From the NCBI RefSeq assembly GCF_026153515.1, contig NZ_CP110644.1, positions 2,881,501-2,945,500 of the forward strand: a stretch of 64,000 nt of DNA, read 5' to 3'. The DNA is from Pseudomonas sp. KU26590 (GTDB lineage: Bacteria > Pseudomonadota > Gammaproteobacteria > Pseudomonadales > Pseudomonadaceae). A program made the position numbers and the translations under genes. The notes under the pieces were generated by a model. The model saw only the letters and a program-made list of their open reading frames with translations. It made no database searches and was not told the DNA's origin. Positions 1-9,756 of this stretch are shown piece after piece. Positions within the stretch are counted from its first letter, which is position 1. The number at the start of each line of letters is the position of its first letter.

Positions 1-2
1 CG

Positions 3-242
3 GAGCAGGGTGGGCACATCAGCAACAGCGTGGTGATGCTCGACGCCCATTGCACCTTCGAGCGGTTCATCGACGAAGATCTGCACATCTATTGGGGCGC
101 TTATCTTGGCAGCCCTGACGAGATGCTCATTTCAGGCCCGCTGCGCGAAGTCAGCGCGCAGATACGTCAGGCGCGGGAAACCGCGCGGGCACAGAAGGGC
201 TGGATCATGGACACCTACTTGCTGCGCCGCGCCGTCCGCTAG
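3..242 (+). CDS. C-terminal fragment of an unrecognised protein (5' end outside window)
   Basis: An open frame enters from the left edge with no stop and ends at the TAG before base 243, giving the last 79 residues of a longer protein. The GTG/ATG codons near base 30 lie in mid-frame and are unlikely starts. The segment has no transmembrane stretch. It has an acidic/aromatic core (FIDEDLHIYWGAYLGSPDE), then an amphipathic basic helix rich in Arg and Ala, and ends LLRRAVR. I do not recognise the family from this piece. It converges with the glycosyltransferase gene on the other strand, with only about 10 bases between the two stops. Confidence 0.6.
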   Translation, partial: EQGGHISNSVVMLDAHCTFERFIDEDLHIYWGAYLGSPDEMLISGPLREVSAQIRQARETARAQKGWIMDTYLLRRAVR

Positions 243-252
243 ACAAAACGTC

Positions 253-1566
253 TCAGGCGTTTTTGTTCTTGGCTTCGATCCACTGCGACATGTACTGCGT
301 GCTTTTGTGCTGATGATGGCGAAGCATGGCGCCGGTGAAGCTGGCCGTGCGATGGGCCTGCAGCGTTTCCCGCAACGCGATGATGCGTTCGATCAGCACG
401 GCGCAGTGGCGGTCATGGCCAAAGCGCGACGGCAGCAATTGCCAGCCGTCCTGTTGCGCCTGTTCCCAGCGCGCCCGGTCGGTGTAGAGGCTGACTGCCG
501 CGTCCGCCAACCCTTGCGCGTCACAGGCCACGGCACCGGGAAATGCCAGTTCACCGTGCATGGCTTCGGCGCCGATGGGCGTGGTGACGGTTGGCGTGCC
601 GCAGACCATGGCGTCGATGATCTTGCCCTTGATCCCCGCGCCGAATCGCAATGGCGCAAGGGAAACCCGCGCGGCACCCATCACCTCCAGCGCATCTTCG
701 GCCCAGTTCATGATGTGAAACCCCTGTGCGGCGTTATGCAATGCCGCCGCCTTGGGCGGCGTGTACGCGCCATACACATGGACCTGAGCCGAGGGCAATT
801 GCGCGCGAATCAGCGGCCAGACGGTGTTTTTCAGCCACAGCACGGCATCCCAGTTCGGCGCGTGGCGGAAGTTACCGATGGTGATGAAATGCGCGCGGTC
901 TTCGAAGCTAAGTGGGCGATCTGGCACTTCGCGCCGCTCTTGCACAAGCAGCGGTACCCAGTGCAGCTGAGAAGCGGGTACTGAAAATGACTGGGTCAGC
1001 AGTTCGATTTCGACGTCGGACACCATCAAACTCAGGTCACTGCGGTGGATCGCTGCGATTTCGCGCTGGGCCAGGTCAGTGGTGGCCATCTGCGTGAACA
1101 ACTGCTCCCGGGACGTCTGGAAATAATCAGTGAGGTCAGCATCGGGCTTGCCGTCGAGCCGTTCCTTGACCGCCTGATGACGGGCATGGCGCAGGCTCTG
1201 CATGTCAGAAGTCTCAAGCAGACGGATCGCGTCGGGGCAGTGCTTTTCCACCCGCCAGCCGAATTGCTCTTGCATCAGAAACTGGTCGAACAACACCACG
1301 TCGGGCTGCAGCTCACTGATGAAGGCGTCAAAACTGCTGTGATTGAGGGCGATGGCGACTTCAGTGATGCCCAACGCGGTCAGATCGGCCTTGTGCTCGC
1401 CTTCGCTGGCGGCGCTGGCGAAAGTGATCTGCCAGCCCTGTTCGAGAAAACAGTCGATCAGCTGCATGACATGCCCGCTGGCCGCAGACGACTGCGGTTC
1501 GGGCCAGACGTATCCAATGATCAGCACATGGATCGGGGATCGCTGCGCCAGTTGCTCAGTTGCCAA
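253..1566 (-). CDS. Glycosyltransferase, GT-B fold (GT4-like)
   Basis: A 437-residue cytosolic protein with a two-domain GT-B layout. The N-terminal Rossmann-like half begins at HVLIIGYVWPEPQ. The C-terminal nucleotide-sugar half contains GIKGKIIDAMVCGTPTV followed by TPIGAEA, the usual donor-binding region of GT4 family enzymes. Donor and acceptor cannot be told from sequence. The start chosen is a TTG at 1566, preceded by AAAGGG five bases upstream. It overlaps the end of the receiver gene by 11 bases, so the two are probably one transcript with coupled translation. No ATG lies near the N-terminus in this frame. Pairing a stand-alone receiver with a sugar transferase hints at a regulated surface glycan, but that is inference. 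Confidence 0.8.
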   Translation of the reverse strand: MATEQLAQRSPIHVLIIGYVWPEPQSSAASGHVMQLIDCFLEQGWQITFASAASEGEHKADLTALGITEVAIALNHSSFDAFISELQPDVVLFDQFLMQEQFGWRVEKHCPDAIRLLETSDMQSLRHARHQAVKERLDGKPDADLTDYFQTSREQLFTQMATTDLAQREIAAIHRSDLSLMVSDVEIELLTQSFSVPASQLHWVPLLVQERREVPDRPLSFEDRAHFITIGNFRHAPNWDAVLWLKNTVWPLIRAQLPSAQVHVYGAYTPPKAAALHNAAQGFHIMNWAEDALEVMGAARVSLAPLRFGAGIKGKIIDAMVCGTPTVTTPIGAEAMHGELAFPGAVACDAQGLADAAVSLYTDRARWEQAQQDGWQLLPSRFGHDRHCAVLIERIIALRETLQAHRTASFTGAMLRHHQHKSTQYMSQWIEAKNKNA

Positions 1567-1918
1567 GAATGCCCTTTACCTTGTCACGTAGCTGGTCGAT
1601 GGAAAACGGCTTGCCGATGTTGTGCATGCCCTGGGGCACCTCAACGGAATCGGCGTAGCCACTGGCGAACAGTACCGGAATGTCGGCGCGGATCTCCCGC
1701 GCCTTGAGGGCGAGTTCTCGACCGTTCATGTCGGGCAGACCCAGATCGGTCATCATCAGGTCGATGGTCTGTTCAGCGTGGTTCAGCACCGCAAGGGCCT
1801 CGGCGGCGTCGGCTGCTTCCAGCACGTTGTACTCAAGCTCTTCGAGGACGTCGACAATCAACATCCGGACGATGTTGTCATCTTCGACCACCAGAATCGT
1901 GCGGGGTGAATCGGACAT
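1556..1918 (-). CDS. Stand-alone response regulator receiver protein
   Basis: A 120-residue single REC domain. The acidic pair is in VVEDDN, the phospho-acceptor Asp in MMTDLGLPDMNG, the conserved Ser in FASGYA and the Lys in IGKPFS. There is no output domain, so it must act by protein contact or as a phosphate relay or sink. The start is the ATG at 1918, with AAGGAA seven bases upstream; the frame stays open further upstream but that part is not REC-like. It is closely related in sequence to the C-terminal receiver of the hybrid kinase at 9757-11787. It is transcribed divergently from the large hybrid kinase at 2190, so it may be part of the same phosphorelay. Confidence 0.92.
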   Translation of the reverse strand: MSDSPRTILVVEDDNIVRMLIVDVLEELEYNVLEAADAAEALAVLNHAEQTIDLMMTDLGLPDMNGRELALKAREIRADIPVLFASGYADSVEVPQGMHNIGKPFSIDQLRDKVKGILGN

Positions 1919-2189
1919 TGCAAGTTCCTTAATTGAGCAGGGAGCGCATCGCACGGCATAGAGGTGTACGGCGTTTCGCTGGGGGGGCGCAATTGTGCCA
2001 AGTTCTGCGCCGCAACAACACGATTCAATTGAGTGTAGTGGCTTTTGGATTGCACTCAAATGTACAGTGCGAGCGCGATTGTTCGCGATCTATTGTCAGA
2101 AAATTCAACCTTCTACGTCTGAAGCTGGAGTTTTTGCCGAGGTTTACGGCAAACTCCGTCGTTTAGACGAATCCGCCTGAGCCCTCGCG

Positions 2190-5100
2190 ATGATCACCAA
2201 CTCTGCAGTCGATGAGCAACGTTTCCGCAAACTGTTAAGCCGCAACGTCAGTTTACCGCTGGCCGTCGGCGTGCTGAGTGCGGCCTTCTTCGTCATTCTT
2301 ATTACCTACCTGTTGTCGGCGATCCAGTGGGTCGAACACACCGACCGGGTCATCAACAATATAAACCGCTCCCTCAAGCTGTCGGTGGACATGGAAACCG
2401 GCATGCGCGGCTTCCTGCTGACCGGCGATGAGCGTTTTCTCGACCCCTACGAAGTGGCCAAGCCGGCCATTGGCAGCGAGCTTAAAGGGCTTGAAGAGCT
2501 GGTCGCCGACAATCCGGATCAGGTCGATCGCTTCAAGCGGCTGGCGGCACTGCAGTCGTCGTGGAACGAGTTCGCCGAGCAGATGATCGCCCTGCGGCGC
2601 ACCGGTGGCGACTACCAGACGCCGATCAAGGAGCGTCGCGGCAAGCGCTTGGCCGACGAGATGCGCGATCAATATGAGCAGGCGGCCAACGTCGAGCATC
2701 AGCTGCGTCTGACCCGCAACACCGACGTGACCCACACCACTGTGATGTCGGTCTCGGTGTACGTCGCGTTCATTCTGATGGTCAGCGGCATTCTTGCCTG
2801 GGTCGGGCGTCGGGACATGACCACGCTGTCCGACACCTACGCCGCCAACCTCAGGGCGCAACAGCTGGACGCCGATCGTTTGTCCCACGTCGCCTGGCTG
2901 CGCAATGGCCAGAGCGAACTGGCCGAGCAGGTCATCGGCCAGCTCACCCTTAATCTGCTGGGCCGCAACGTGCTGCATTTCTTCGCCCAGTACCTGGGTG
3001 CGGTGGTGGCGGCGGTGTACGTGCGCCAGGAGCACGGCGGTCTGGTGCGCGTGGCGTCCTATGGTTTCTCCCGCGAGCAGGAACAGCACGAGCAGTCGAT
3101 CTACAGCGGTGAAGGCGTGGTCGGCAAGGCGGCCGAGCAGGCTCAGATCATCACCCTGGACAACGTCCCTCAGGATTACTTCAAAGTCACCTCTGGTCTG
3201 GGTCAGGGCTCGCCGCGCAGCGTCGTGGTGGTGCCGACCAGCAACGATGACCACGTCAACGGCGTGATCGAGCTGGGCTTCCTACGAGAGCTGACGCCCC
3301 GTGATCTGGAGTTCCTTGAACTGGTGGCGCAGAACGTCGGCACGTCCATCGAGGCCGCACGCTATCGCCAGCGCTTGCAGGAAGTGCTCGCCGAAACCCA
3401 GCAGCTCAACGAAGAGCTTCAAGTGCAGCAGGAAGAACTGCGCACTGCCAACGAAGAGCTGGAAGAGCAGTCACGGATTCTCAAGGAATCCCAGGCCCAC
3501 CTGGAAACCCAGCAGGCCGAGCTTGAGCAAACCAACGAGCAGTTGTCCGAGCAGGGCAAGGCATTGGCTGACCAGCGTGACGCGCTGGACCGCAATAACG
3601 AAGAACTGCACATTGCCCAGATCGAGCTCGAAGCCCGCGCCGACGAGCTGCAACGCTCCAGCAAATACAAATCCGAATTCCTCGCCAACATGTCCCACGA
3701 GCTGCGCACGCCGCTGAACAGTTCGTTGATTCTGGCCAAGCTGCTGTCGGAAAACCCCCAGGACAACCTCACCGCTGAACAGGTCAAGTTCGCCGAGTCG
3801 ATCTACTCGGCCGGCAATGACCTGCTCAACCTGATCAACGACATTCTGGACATCTCCAAAGTCGAAGCCGGCAAGCTGGACATGCGCCCGGAAAACAGCA
3901 GCGTCAGCCGATTGGTCGAAGGCCTGCGCATGACCTTCGAACCGCTGGCGGGCGAGAAGAAGCTGGCGTTCTCGGTGGAGATTCAATCCGGCACGCCGGT
4001 GTCGCTGTACACCGATCGCCAGCGGCTTGAGCAGATCCTCAAGAACCTGCTGTCCAACGCCGTCAAGTTCACCGAAAGCGGCGCCGTCAGCCTGACGGTT
4101 TCCCGTCAGCCCGGCGAAGGCGTGGCCTTCACCGTTCGCGACTCCGGGATCGGCATCGCCGATGAGCAGCAGGAAAGCATTTTTGAAGCGTTCCGTCAGG
4201 CCGACGGCACCACCAATCGCCGCTACGGCGGCACCGGCCTGGGTCTGTCGATTTCCCGCGATCTGGCGCGCCTGCTCGGCGGCTCGATCAGCGTCACCAG
4301 CGCACCGGGGCAGGGCAGTATTTTCACCCTGGTGGTGCCGGAAGAGTACGTCGAGCAGGAGCCTTCGCAATACGCCGATGCGCCGGTGGTTGCCGTGCAG
4401 CCTACCCCCGTTGCGGCCCGCATCGCGCCACCGGCGCCAGTCGCCGCCAAAGCTGCACCGCCCGCGGCGCCGATTCCGCGTTTTGCCGATGACCGTGAGA
4501 AAGCGCCGTTCAGTAAACGCTGCATTCTGGTGATCGAAGACGAAGTGCGTTTTGCCCAGATCCTCTATGACCTGGCCCATGAGCTGGGTTACAACTGCCT
4601 GGTGGCCCACGCCGCCGACGAAGGCTTTGATCTGGCGTCCTCTTTCGTGCCGGACGCCGTCCTGCTGGACATGCGCCTGCCGGACCATTCCGGTCTGACC
4701 GTGCTGCAACGTCTGAAAGAACTGCCGAGCACCCGACACATCCCGGTGCACGTGATTTCCGTCGAAGACCGTCAGGAAGCCGCGCTGCAAATGGGCGCCA
4801 TCGGCTACGCCGTCAAGCCGACCACTCGCGAGGAGCTCAAGGACGTCTTCGCCCGCCTCGAAGCCAAGCTCACACAGAAGGTCAAACGCATCCTGCTGGT
4901 GGAAGACGATGCTTTGCAGCGTGACAGCATCGCGCGCCTGATCGGTGACGACGACATCGAGATCACGGCGGTCGGCTTCGCTCAGGATGCCCTTGATCTG
5001 CTGCGCGACAACGCCTACGACTGCATGATCATCGACCTCAAACTGCCGGACATGCTCGGCAACGAGTTGCTCAAGCGCATGTCCACCGACGAGATCTGCG

Positions 5101-5699
5101 CGTTCCCGCCGGTCATCGTCTACACCGGGCGCAACCTGACCCGGGACGAAGAAGCCGAGCTGCTGAAGTACTCGCGCACCATCATCATCAAGGGTGCGCG
5201 CTCGCCGGAACGCTTGCTCGATGAGGTGACGCTGTTCCTGCACAAGGTCGAGTCGCAGCTGTCCAACGAGCGCCAGAAGATGCTCAAGACCGCGCGCAGC
5301 CGCGACCGCGTGTTCGAAGGGCGCAAGATCCTGGTGGTCGATGACGACGTGCGCAACATCTTCGCCTTGACCAGTGCGCTGGAGCACAAAGGCGCGATCG
5401 TCGAGGTAGGGCGCAATGGCCTGGAAGCGATCGAGAAGCTCAATACTGTCGATGACATCGACCTGGTGCTGATGGACGTGATGATGCCGGAAATGGACGG
5501 CTACGAAGCCACCATCGAGATTCGCAAGAACCCCCGCTGGCGCAAGCTGCCGATCATTGCGGTGACGGCCAAAGCGATGAAGGATGATCAGGATCGCTGC
5601 CTGCAGGCCGGTTCCAACGACTACCTGGCCAAACCGATCGACCTGGACCGGCTGTTCTCGCTGATTCGCGTGTGGCTGCCGAAGATGGAACGTATCTGA
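2190..5699 (+). CDS. Hybrid sensor histidine kinase: CHASE3-GAF-coiled coil-HisKA-HATPase-REC-REC-REC
   Basis: An 1169-residue membrane kinase. A transmembrane helix (about residues 23-46) is followed by a periplasmic CHASE3 domain with the typical [17 protein letters not shown], then a second transmembrane helix (about 185-205). Next come a GAF domain (about 240-390) and a long Glu/Gln-rich coiled coil (about 390-490). The HisKA domain carries His503 in [10 protein letters not shown]. The HATPase has its N box in LLSNAVKFT and G boxes in DSGIGI and GTGLGLS. An Ala/Pro-rich linker leads to three receivers with phospho-acceptors at about Asp827, Asp949 and Asp1096. The second receiver is atypical after its Asp (VYTGRN where most have a hydrophobic-S/T-A motif). 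The start is ATG 2190, without a clear ribosome site. It heads a block with CheR, CheB and a second kinase. Confidence 0.95.
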   Translation: MITNSAVDEQRFRKLLSRNVSLPLAVGVLSAAFFVILITYLLSAIQWVEHTDRVINNINRSLKLSVDMETGMRGFLLTGDERFLDPYEVAKPAIGSELKGLEELVADNPDQVDRFKRLAALQSSWNEFAEQMIALRRTGGDYQTPIKERRGKRLADEMRDQYEQAANVEHQLRLTRNTDVTHTTVMSVSVYVAFILMVSGILAWVGRRDMTTLSDTYAANLRAQQLDADRLSHVAWLRNGQSELAEQVIGQLTLNLLGRNVLHFFAQYLGAVVAAVYVRQEHGGLVRVASYGFSREQEQHEQSIYSGEGVVGKAAEQAQIITLDNVPQDYFKVTSGLGQGSPRSVVVVPTSNDDHVNGVIELGFLRELTPRDLEFLELVAQNVGTSIEAARYRQRLQEVLAETQQLNEELQVQQEELRTANEELEEQSRILKESQAHLETQQAELEQTNEQLSEQGKALADQRDALDRNNEELHIAQIELEARADELQRSSKYKSEFLANMSHELRTPLNSSLILAKLLSENPQDNLTAEQVKFAESIYSAGNDLLNLINDILDISKVEAGKLDMRPENSSVSRLVEGLRMTFEPLAGEKKLAFSVEIQSGTPVSLYTDRQRLEQILKNLLSNAVKFTESGAVSLTVSRQPGEGVAFTVRDSGIGIADEQQESIFEAFRQADGTTNRRYGGTGLGLSISRDLARLLGGSISVTSAPGQGSIFTLVVPEEYVEQEPSQYADAPVVAVQPTPVAARIAPPAPVAAKAAPPAAPIPRFADDREKAPFSKRCILVIEDEVRFAQILYDLAHELGYNCLVAHAADEGFDLASSFVPDAVLLDMRLPDHSGLTVLQRLKELPSTRHIPVHVISVEDRQEAALQMGAIGYAVKPTTREELKDVFARLEAKLTQKVKRILLVEDDALQRDSIARLIGDDDIEITAVGFAQDALDLLRDNAYDCMIIDLKLPDMLGNELLKRMSTDEICAFPPVIVYTGRNLTRDEEAELLKYSRTIIIKGARSPERLLDEVTLFLHKVESQLSNERQKMLKTARSRDRVFEGRKILVVDDDVRNIFALTSALEHKGAIVEVGRNGLEAIEKLNTVDDIDLVLMDVMMPEMDGYEATIEIRKNPRWRKLPIIAVTAKAMKDDQDRCLQAGSNDYLAKPIDLDRLFSLIRVWLPKMERI

Positions 5700-5747
5700 A
5701 TGGATCGGATCAATTGACCGCCCGCTGCCCGACCCAGAGTGTTGCTG

Positions 5748-6566
5748 ATGCCTGAACGAGACGCCGATATCGAGTTGCGCTTGCTGATTGAAGCGATTTA
5801 CTTGAAGTACAGCTACGATTTCCGCGATTACTCGGGAGCGTCGGTCAAACGACGGGTGACCCACGCGCTGCGTCAGTTTGAGCTCAAGACCATTTCTGCG
5901 CTGCAGGAGCGGGTGCTGCATGACCCTTCGGCGTTTATGCAGCTGCTGCAATTCATGACGATCCCGGTCAGCGAGATGTTCCGCGACCCGACGCACTTCC
6001 TCGCCATTCGCGAAGAAGTTGTGCCGCTGCTCAAAACCTACCCGTCGGTGAAAATCTGGATTGCCGGGTGCAGCACCGGCGAAGAGGTGTACTCGATGGC
6101 GATCCTGCTGCGCGAGGAAGGGCTGCTTGAGCGGACCATCATCTACGCCACCGACATCAATCCCACTTCCCTGGAGAAGGCCAAGCAAGGCATCTTCTCG
6201 ATGGAGAACATGCGTGGCTACAACGAGAACTACCTCAAGGCCGGCGGCAAGCGGCTGTTTTCGGAGTACTACACGGCGGCCTACGATTACGCGATTTTCG
6301 ACAAGACCCTGCGCGAGAACGTCACGTTTGCCGACCACAGCCTGGCGACCGACAGCGTGTTTTCCGAGACGCAGTTGATCTCCTGCCGCAACGTGCTTAT
6401 CTATTTCAACAAGAAGCTGCAGGATCGCGCCTTCGGACTGTTTCACGAGTCCCTGTGCCATCGCGGCTTTCTTGTGCTCGGCAGCAAGGAAACCCTGGAC
6501 TTCTCGGGGTACAAGAACCAGTTCGACCCTCTGGTCAAACACGAGCGGATCTACCGCAAATCATGA
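5748..6566 (+). CDS. CheR-type protein-glutamate O-methyltransferase
   Basis: A 272-residue CheR. The all-helical N-terminal domain is followed by SEMFRDPTHF (residue 75 on) and the SAM-binding loop AGCSTGEE (about 106-113). Later come ATDINPTSLEKA and the ISCRNVLIYF segment typical of the family. It would transfer methyl groups from SAM to Glu side chains of a chemoreceptor or of a receptor-like coiled coil. No chemoreceptor is adjacent; the nearest candidate is the coiled coil of the kinase encoded just upstream. I chose ATG 5748 over the in-frame GTG nine bases earlier because the family starts close to this point. It overlaps cheB by four bases (ATGA). Confidence 0.93.
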   Translation: MPERDADIELRLLIEAIYLKYSYDFRDYSGASVKRRVTHALRQFELKTISALQERVLHDPSAFMQLLQFMTIPVSEMFRDPTHFLAIREEVVPLLKTYPSVKIWIAGCSTGEEVYSMAILLREEGLLERTIIYATDINPTSLEKAKQGIFSMENMRGYNENYLKAGGKRLFSEYYTAAYDYAIFDKTLRENVTFADHSLATDSVFSETQLISCRNVLIYFNKKLQDRAFGLFHESLCHRGFLVLGSKETLDFSGYKNQFDPLVKHERIYRKS

Positions 6567-7180
6567 GAACGTCGTTTCCTGGCTCCACGCCGGAGCCGCG
6601 CGCATTGCCAGCGGTGGACGCGATTGTGGTTGGCGCGTCGGCCGGCGGCGTCGAAGCGCTGCTGAAGATTTTTCGTACCCTGCCCAGGGGCTATCGCCTG
6701 CCGATCCTTGCGGTGCTCCATGTGCCGGATCAGCGTCGCAGTCAGTTGGCCGAGGTCTTTGCCGTGAACCTGTCGATACCGGTCAAGGAAGCGGACGATA
6801 AAGAGACCATCAAGCCGGGCACGCTGTATTTCGCCGGGCCGAGTTATCACCTGTCGATCGAGAACGATTTCAGCCTGTCCTTGAGTCAGGAGGAACGGGT
6901 GCATCATTCGCGCCCGAGTATCGACATCCTGTTCGAATCGGCTGCAGACGCCTATGGTGAGCGGCTGGCAGCCGTGTTGCTGACCGGTGCCAACAGCGAT
7001 GGCGCGCGCGGCATTGCACGAATCAAGGAGTACGGTGGTCTGACCGTGGTCCAGGACCCGGCCCAGGCGCTCGCGCGGACCATGCCCGAAGCGGCGCTGG
7101 CCCTTCATACGCCGGATTTTCTATTGCCTTTGCCCGACATCGGGTCCTTGCTTGTCGAGCTGGAACGAATTGCATGCTGA
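6563..7180 (+). CDS. CheB-type protein-glutamate methylesterase without a receiver domain
   Basis: A 205-residue protein carrying only the methylesterase domain. The catalytic triad is visible: Ser26 in GASAGGVEAL, His53 in VLHVPD and Asp146 in TGANSDGARG. Classical CheB has an N-terminal receiver that gates activity; this protein lacks one. It may therefore be constitutively active or be controlled by a receiver in the flanking kinases. The ATG at 6563 overlaps the cheR stop as ATGA, and its own stop overlaps the next kinase start, so all three are translationally coupled. An earlier in-frame ATG at 6455 lies inside cheR and is unlikely. Confidence 0.93.
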   Translation: MRTSFPGSTPEPRALPAVDAIVVGASAGGVEALLKIFRTLPRGYRLPILAVLHVPDQRRSQLAEVFAVNLSIPVKEADDKETIKPGTLYFAGPSYHLSIENDFSLSLSQEERVHHSRPSIDILFESAADAYGERLAAVLLTGANSDGARGIARIKEYGGLTVVQDPAQALARTMPEAALALHTPDFLLPLPDIGSLLVELERIAC

Positions 7181-8355
7181 GTGAAATCAAAGCCAAACTG
7201 CTGATCGTCGATGATCTGCCGGAGAACCTGCTCGCCCTCGAAGCGTTGATCAAACGTGAGGACCGCCAGGTGTTCAAGGCGTTGTCTGCGGACGAGGCCT
7301 TGTCGTTGCTGCTCGAACACGAGTTTGCGATGGCGATTCTCGACGTGCAGATGCCGGGGATGAACGGCTTCGAACTGGCCGAGCTGATGCGCAGCACCGA
7401 GAAGACCAAGAACATCCCCATCGTGTTCGTCAGTGCGGCCGGGCGCGAGCTGAACTACGCGTTCAAGGGCTATGAAAGCGGTGCAGTGGACTTCCTGCAC
7501 AAGCCCCTCGATATTCATGCAGTCAAGAGCAAGGTCAACGTCTTCGTCGACCTGTATCGCCAGCGCAAGGTCCTGAAGCAGCAGCTCGAAGAGCTTGAAC
7601 ACAGACGCGCGGAGCAGGAAGCCCTGATGCGCGAGCTGAAGTCGACGCAGAGCGAGCTGGAGCGTGCGATCCGCATGCGCGATGACTTTATGTCGATCGT
7701 CTCCCACGAGGTGCGCACGCCGCTCAATGGGCTGATTCTCGAAACCCAGCTGCGCAAATTGCACCTGGCCAAGGACAACGCGTCGGCGTTCACCATGGAA
7801 AAACTCCGGGCGATGGTTGATCGCGATGAACGGCAGATCCAGAGCCTGATTCGCCTGATCGAGGACATGCTCGATGTGTCGCGGATTCGTACGGGCAAGC
7901 TGTCGATTCGTACCAGTCCCTTTGATTTGTCGGAGCTGGTGGTCAATCTGGTGGAAAGCTATTCCGCGCAGATCGCCGCCGCCGGCAGCGTTGTTACGTT
8001 GCAGGCTCCGACGCCGGTGATTGGCGTGTGGGATGAGTTTCGCATCGAGCAGGTGGTGGCGAATCTGTTGACCAATGCGTTGCGCTACGGCGCGCGCAAG
8101 CCCATCGAGTTGCGTGTGTACAGCGAGACCGGGGAGGCGCGGGTGGAGGTGCGCGATCACGGGATCGGGATCAGTCCGGAAAATCAGAAGCGTATTTTTC
8201 AGCAGTTCGAGCGGGTGGCGGCCAGTCATGCGGTGGCGGGGCTGGGTCTGGGGTTGTTTATTTCTGACCAGATCGTCAGCGCTCACGGTGGGCGGATCAG
8301 TGTCGAGAGCGAGGAAGGGGCGGGGTCGATGTTTCGGGTTTCGTTGCCGCTTTGA
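7174..8355 (+). CDS. Receiver-histidine kinase (REC-coiled coil-HisKA-HATPase)
   Basis: A soluble 393-residue kinase. The N-terminal receiver has VDDLPENL and phospho-acceptor Asp57 in ILDVQMPG. A Glu/Arg-rich coiled coil (about 125-165) leads to HisKA with His178 in SIVSHEVRTPLNG. The HATPase has its N box in LLTNALRYG, then DHGIGIS and GLGLGLF. This architecture, receiver first and kinase second, suits a kinase whose activity is set by upstream phosphorylation, for example from the large hybrid kinase in the same operon. The ATG at 7174 lies inside the end of cheB (7-base overlap), so it is co-translated. It carries no DNA-binding output. Confidence 0.94.
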   Translation: MLSEIKAKLLIVDDLPENLLALEALIKREDRQVFKALSADEALSLLLEHEFAMAILDVQMPGMNGFELAELMRSTEKTKNIPIVFVSAAGRELNYAFKGYESGAVDFLHKPLDIHAVKSKVNVFVDLYRQRKVLKQQLEELEHRRAEQEALMRELKSTQSELERAIRMRDDFMSIVSHEVRTPLNGLILETQLRKLHLAKDNASAFTMEKLRAMVDRDERQIQSLIRLIEDMLDVSRIRTGKLSIRTSPFDLSELVVNLVESYSAQIAAAGSVVTLQAPTPVIGVWDEFRIEQVVANLLTNALRYGARKPIELRVYSETGEARVEVRDHGIGISPENQKRIFQQFERVAASHAVAGLGLGLFISDQIVSAHGGRISVESEEGAGSMFRVSLPL

Positions 8356-8390
8356 TCGGCGGCGTGGCTTGTTGCACTAAGATCAAGGGC

Positions 8391-9200
8391 GTCGGCCTAA
8401 TGGCCTCGGGTTTCGCCTTCGGCGAGTTACTTGATAAACCCCCAAGTAACCAAGGGCTTGTGCTCCTGGTTTGGCCCGACTTCGTCGGGTTCCTTCACTC
8501 CGGTCCCGCTCCGTGGCCCCGCGCCGAACGGACATCCATGTCCTGACGGCGCTCTCGCCGCATCCATGCGGCTCAGCCCACTCCGCGAGACCTCCGTTCA
8601 GCCTGCACCCAAGTCGCGATTGGCGGTGACTGAACTTCTTGTGTTTGAAGATCAAAAGCGCGTTTAAAGCAGATCAAAGGCTTCCCGGCTAAAGCCGGTC
8701 CTACTGGGTGTATGCGGTGCCGTGCTGTTCTGATCGTTCCCACGCTCTGCGTGGTAACGCCGCCCCCGGACGCTCCGCGTCCCGAAGGCGACACGCATTC
8801 AGGCCTGGGGAGGTGACGCGGAGCGTCACGGGATGCATTCCCACGCGGAGCGTGGGAACGATCATCACGCGATAGCACGCGGTCCAATCGTAGGACCGGC
8901 TTTAGCCGGGAAGCCTTTGATCTGCGGTTGATCTTGATCTTCATACACAAATATCTCAGACGACGACAATCGCGACTTGGGTGCAGGCTGAACGCAGACG
9001 ACGTGGAGTGGGTCGAGCGGCATGGATGCCGCGAGAGCGCCGTCAGGACATGGATGTCCGTTCGGCGCGGGCCCACGGAGCGTCGTCGGAGTGAGGGTAC
9101 TCCGACGGAGGAGGAGCCCAACCAGGAGCACAAGCCCTTGGTTACTTGGGGCTTTATCAAGTAACTCGCCGAAGGCGAAACAGGAGGCCGTTAGGCCGAC
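8391..9200. repeat. Nested three-level palindromic repeat region filling the 8356-9307 intergenic gap
   Basis: No convincing gene lies between 8356 and 9307. The outer arms (about 8391-8640 and 8945-9200) are imperfect inverted copies; both carry CAAGGGCTTGTGCTCCTGG-like and GCCTTCGGCGAGTTACTTGA-like stretches in opposite orientation. Inside them lies a REP-like pair at 8670-8703 and 8891-8925 (core GGACCGGCTTTAGCCGG). The innermost pair, at 8732-8754 and 8841-8863, is built on GATCGTTCCCACGC. Short reading frames occur in both arms and give similar peptides (TKGLCSW..., NGHPCPDGALAASM), but these look like by-products of the repeated DNA. Confidence 0.85.
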
Positions 9201-9307
9201 CATTGCTCATCCCGCAGCCCTTCAATCAAATAACTGAGCTATCTGCGCAACCTCCTGCGCGGCCCATGGTCGTAATGGCAGCTATCTATAAGATCAAAGG
9301 CGTTCAA

Positions 9308-9685
9308 ATGAGCTCTGATGCAGAAAATGTCGTACTCATCGTCGAAGACGAGCCGCTCATTCTGATGCTGCTGTCCGATTACCTGTCGGGCGAAGGCTAT
9401 CGGGTGTTGCAGGCGGAGAACGGGGAGCAGGCATTCGAAATTCTTGCCACCAAGCCCCACCTCGATTTGATGATCACCGATTACCGCCTTCCCGGCGGAG
9501 TATCCGGCGTGATGATCGCCGAGCCCGCCGTCAAGCTGCGACCGGAGCTCAAGGTGATCTTTATCAGCGGCTACCCGGCAGAGATCGTCGAGTCTGGCAG
9601 CCCGATCGCCCGCAAGGCCCCGATCCTCGCCAAGCCGTTCACCATGGAAACGCTGCACTCGCAGATTCAAACCCTGCTCAACTGA
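9308..9685 (+). CDS. Stand-alone response regulator receiver protein
   Basis: A 125-residue single receiver. The acidic cluster is IVEDEP, the phospho-acceptor Asp lies in MITDYRLPGG, the Ser in FISGYP and the Lys in LAKPFT. It has no output domain. I chose ATG 9308, which has AAAGG seven bases upstream; the longer frame from 9146 runs through the repeat region and has no receiver-like sequence. It converges with the hybrid kinase at 9757 across a shared terminator. Its relatedness to that kinase's own receiver suggests one signalling network, but direct partnership is inference. Confidence 0.92.
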   Translation: MSSDAENVVLIVEDEPLILMLLSDYLSGEGYRVLQAENGEQAFEILATKPHLDLMITDYRLPGGVSGVMIAEPAVKLRPELKVIFISGYPAEIVESGSPIARKAPILAKPFTMETLHSQIQTLLN

Positions 9686-9713
9686 TCCCCCCGCGTCTCA
9701 TCAACAAAACAAC

Positions 9714-9736
9714 AAAGCCGGCAATCGCCGGCTTTT
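9714..9736. terminator. Bidirectional rho-independent terminator
   Basis: A nine-base stem AAAGCCGGC / GCCGGCTTT encloses AATC and is followed by T residues on the plus strand and, because the stem begins AAA, also on the minus strand. It sits between the converging receiver gene (ends 9685) and hybrid kinase gene (ends 9757). Confidence 0.85.
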
Positions 9737-9756
9737 GTGTCTGCGCCTGTCCCGCG

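Noticed and set aside
2253..3254. A 333-codon minus-strand frame over the kinase N-terminus
   Set aside because: Antisense shadow with mirror-frame composition and no domain.
3471..6542. A 1023-codon open frame on the minus strand across the hybrid kinase and CheR genes
   Set aside because: It is antisense to two clear genes, is His/Gln/Arg-rich in the way of a mirror frame of G+C-rich coding DNA, and has no recognisable domain.
8573..9203. Reading frames of 195 and 112 codons in the 8.4-9.2 kb gap
   Set aside because: They follow the outer arms of the nested repeat; the similar peptide in both arms reflects duplicated DNA, not two genes.
9146..9307. N-terminal extension of the receiver protein at 9308
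   Set aside because: The added residues come from repeat DNA, and the ATG at 9308 has its own ribosome site and begins a complete receiver domain.
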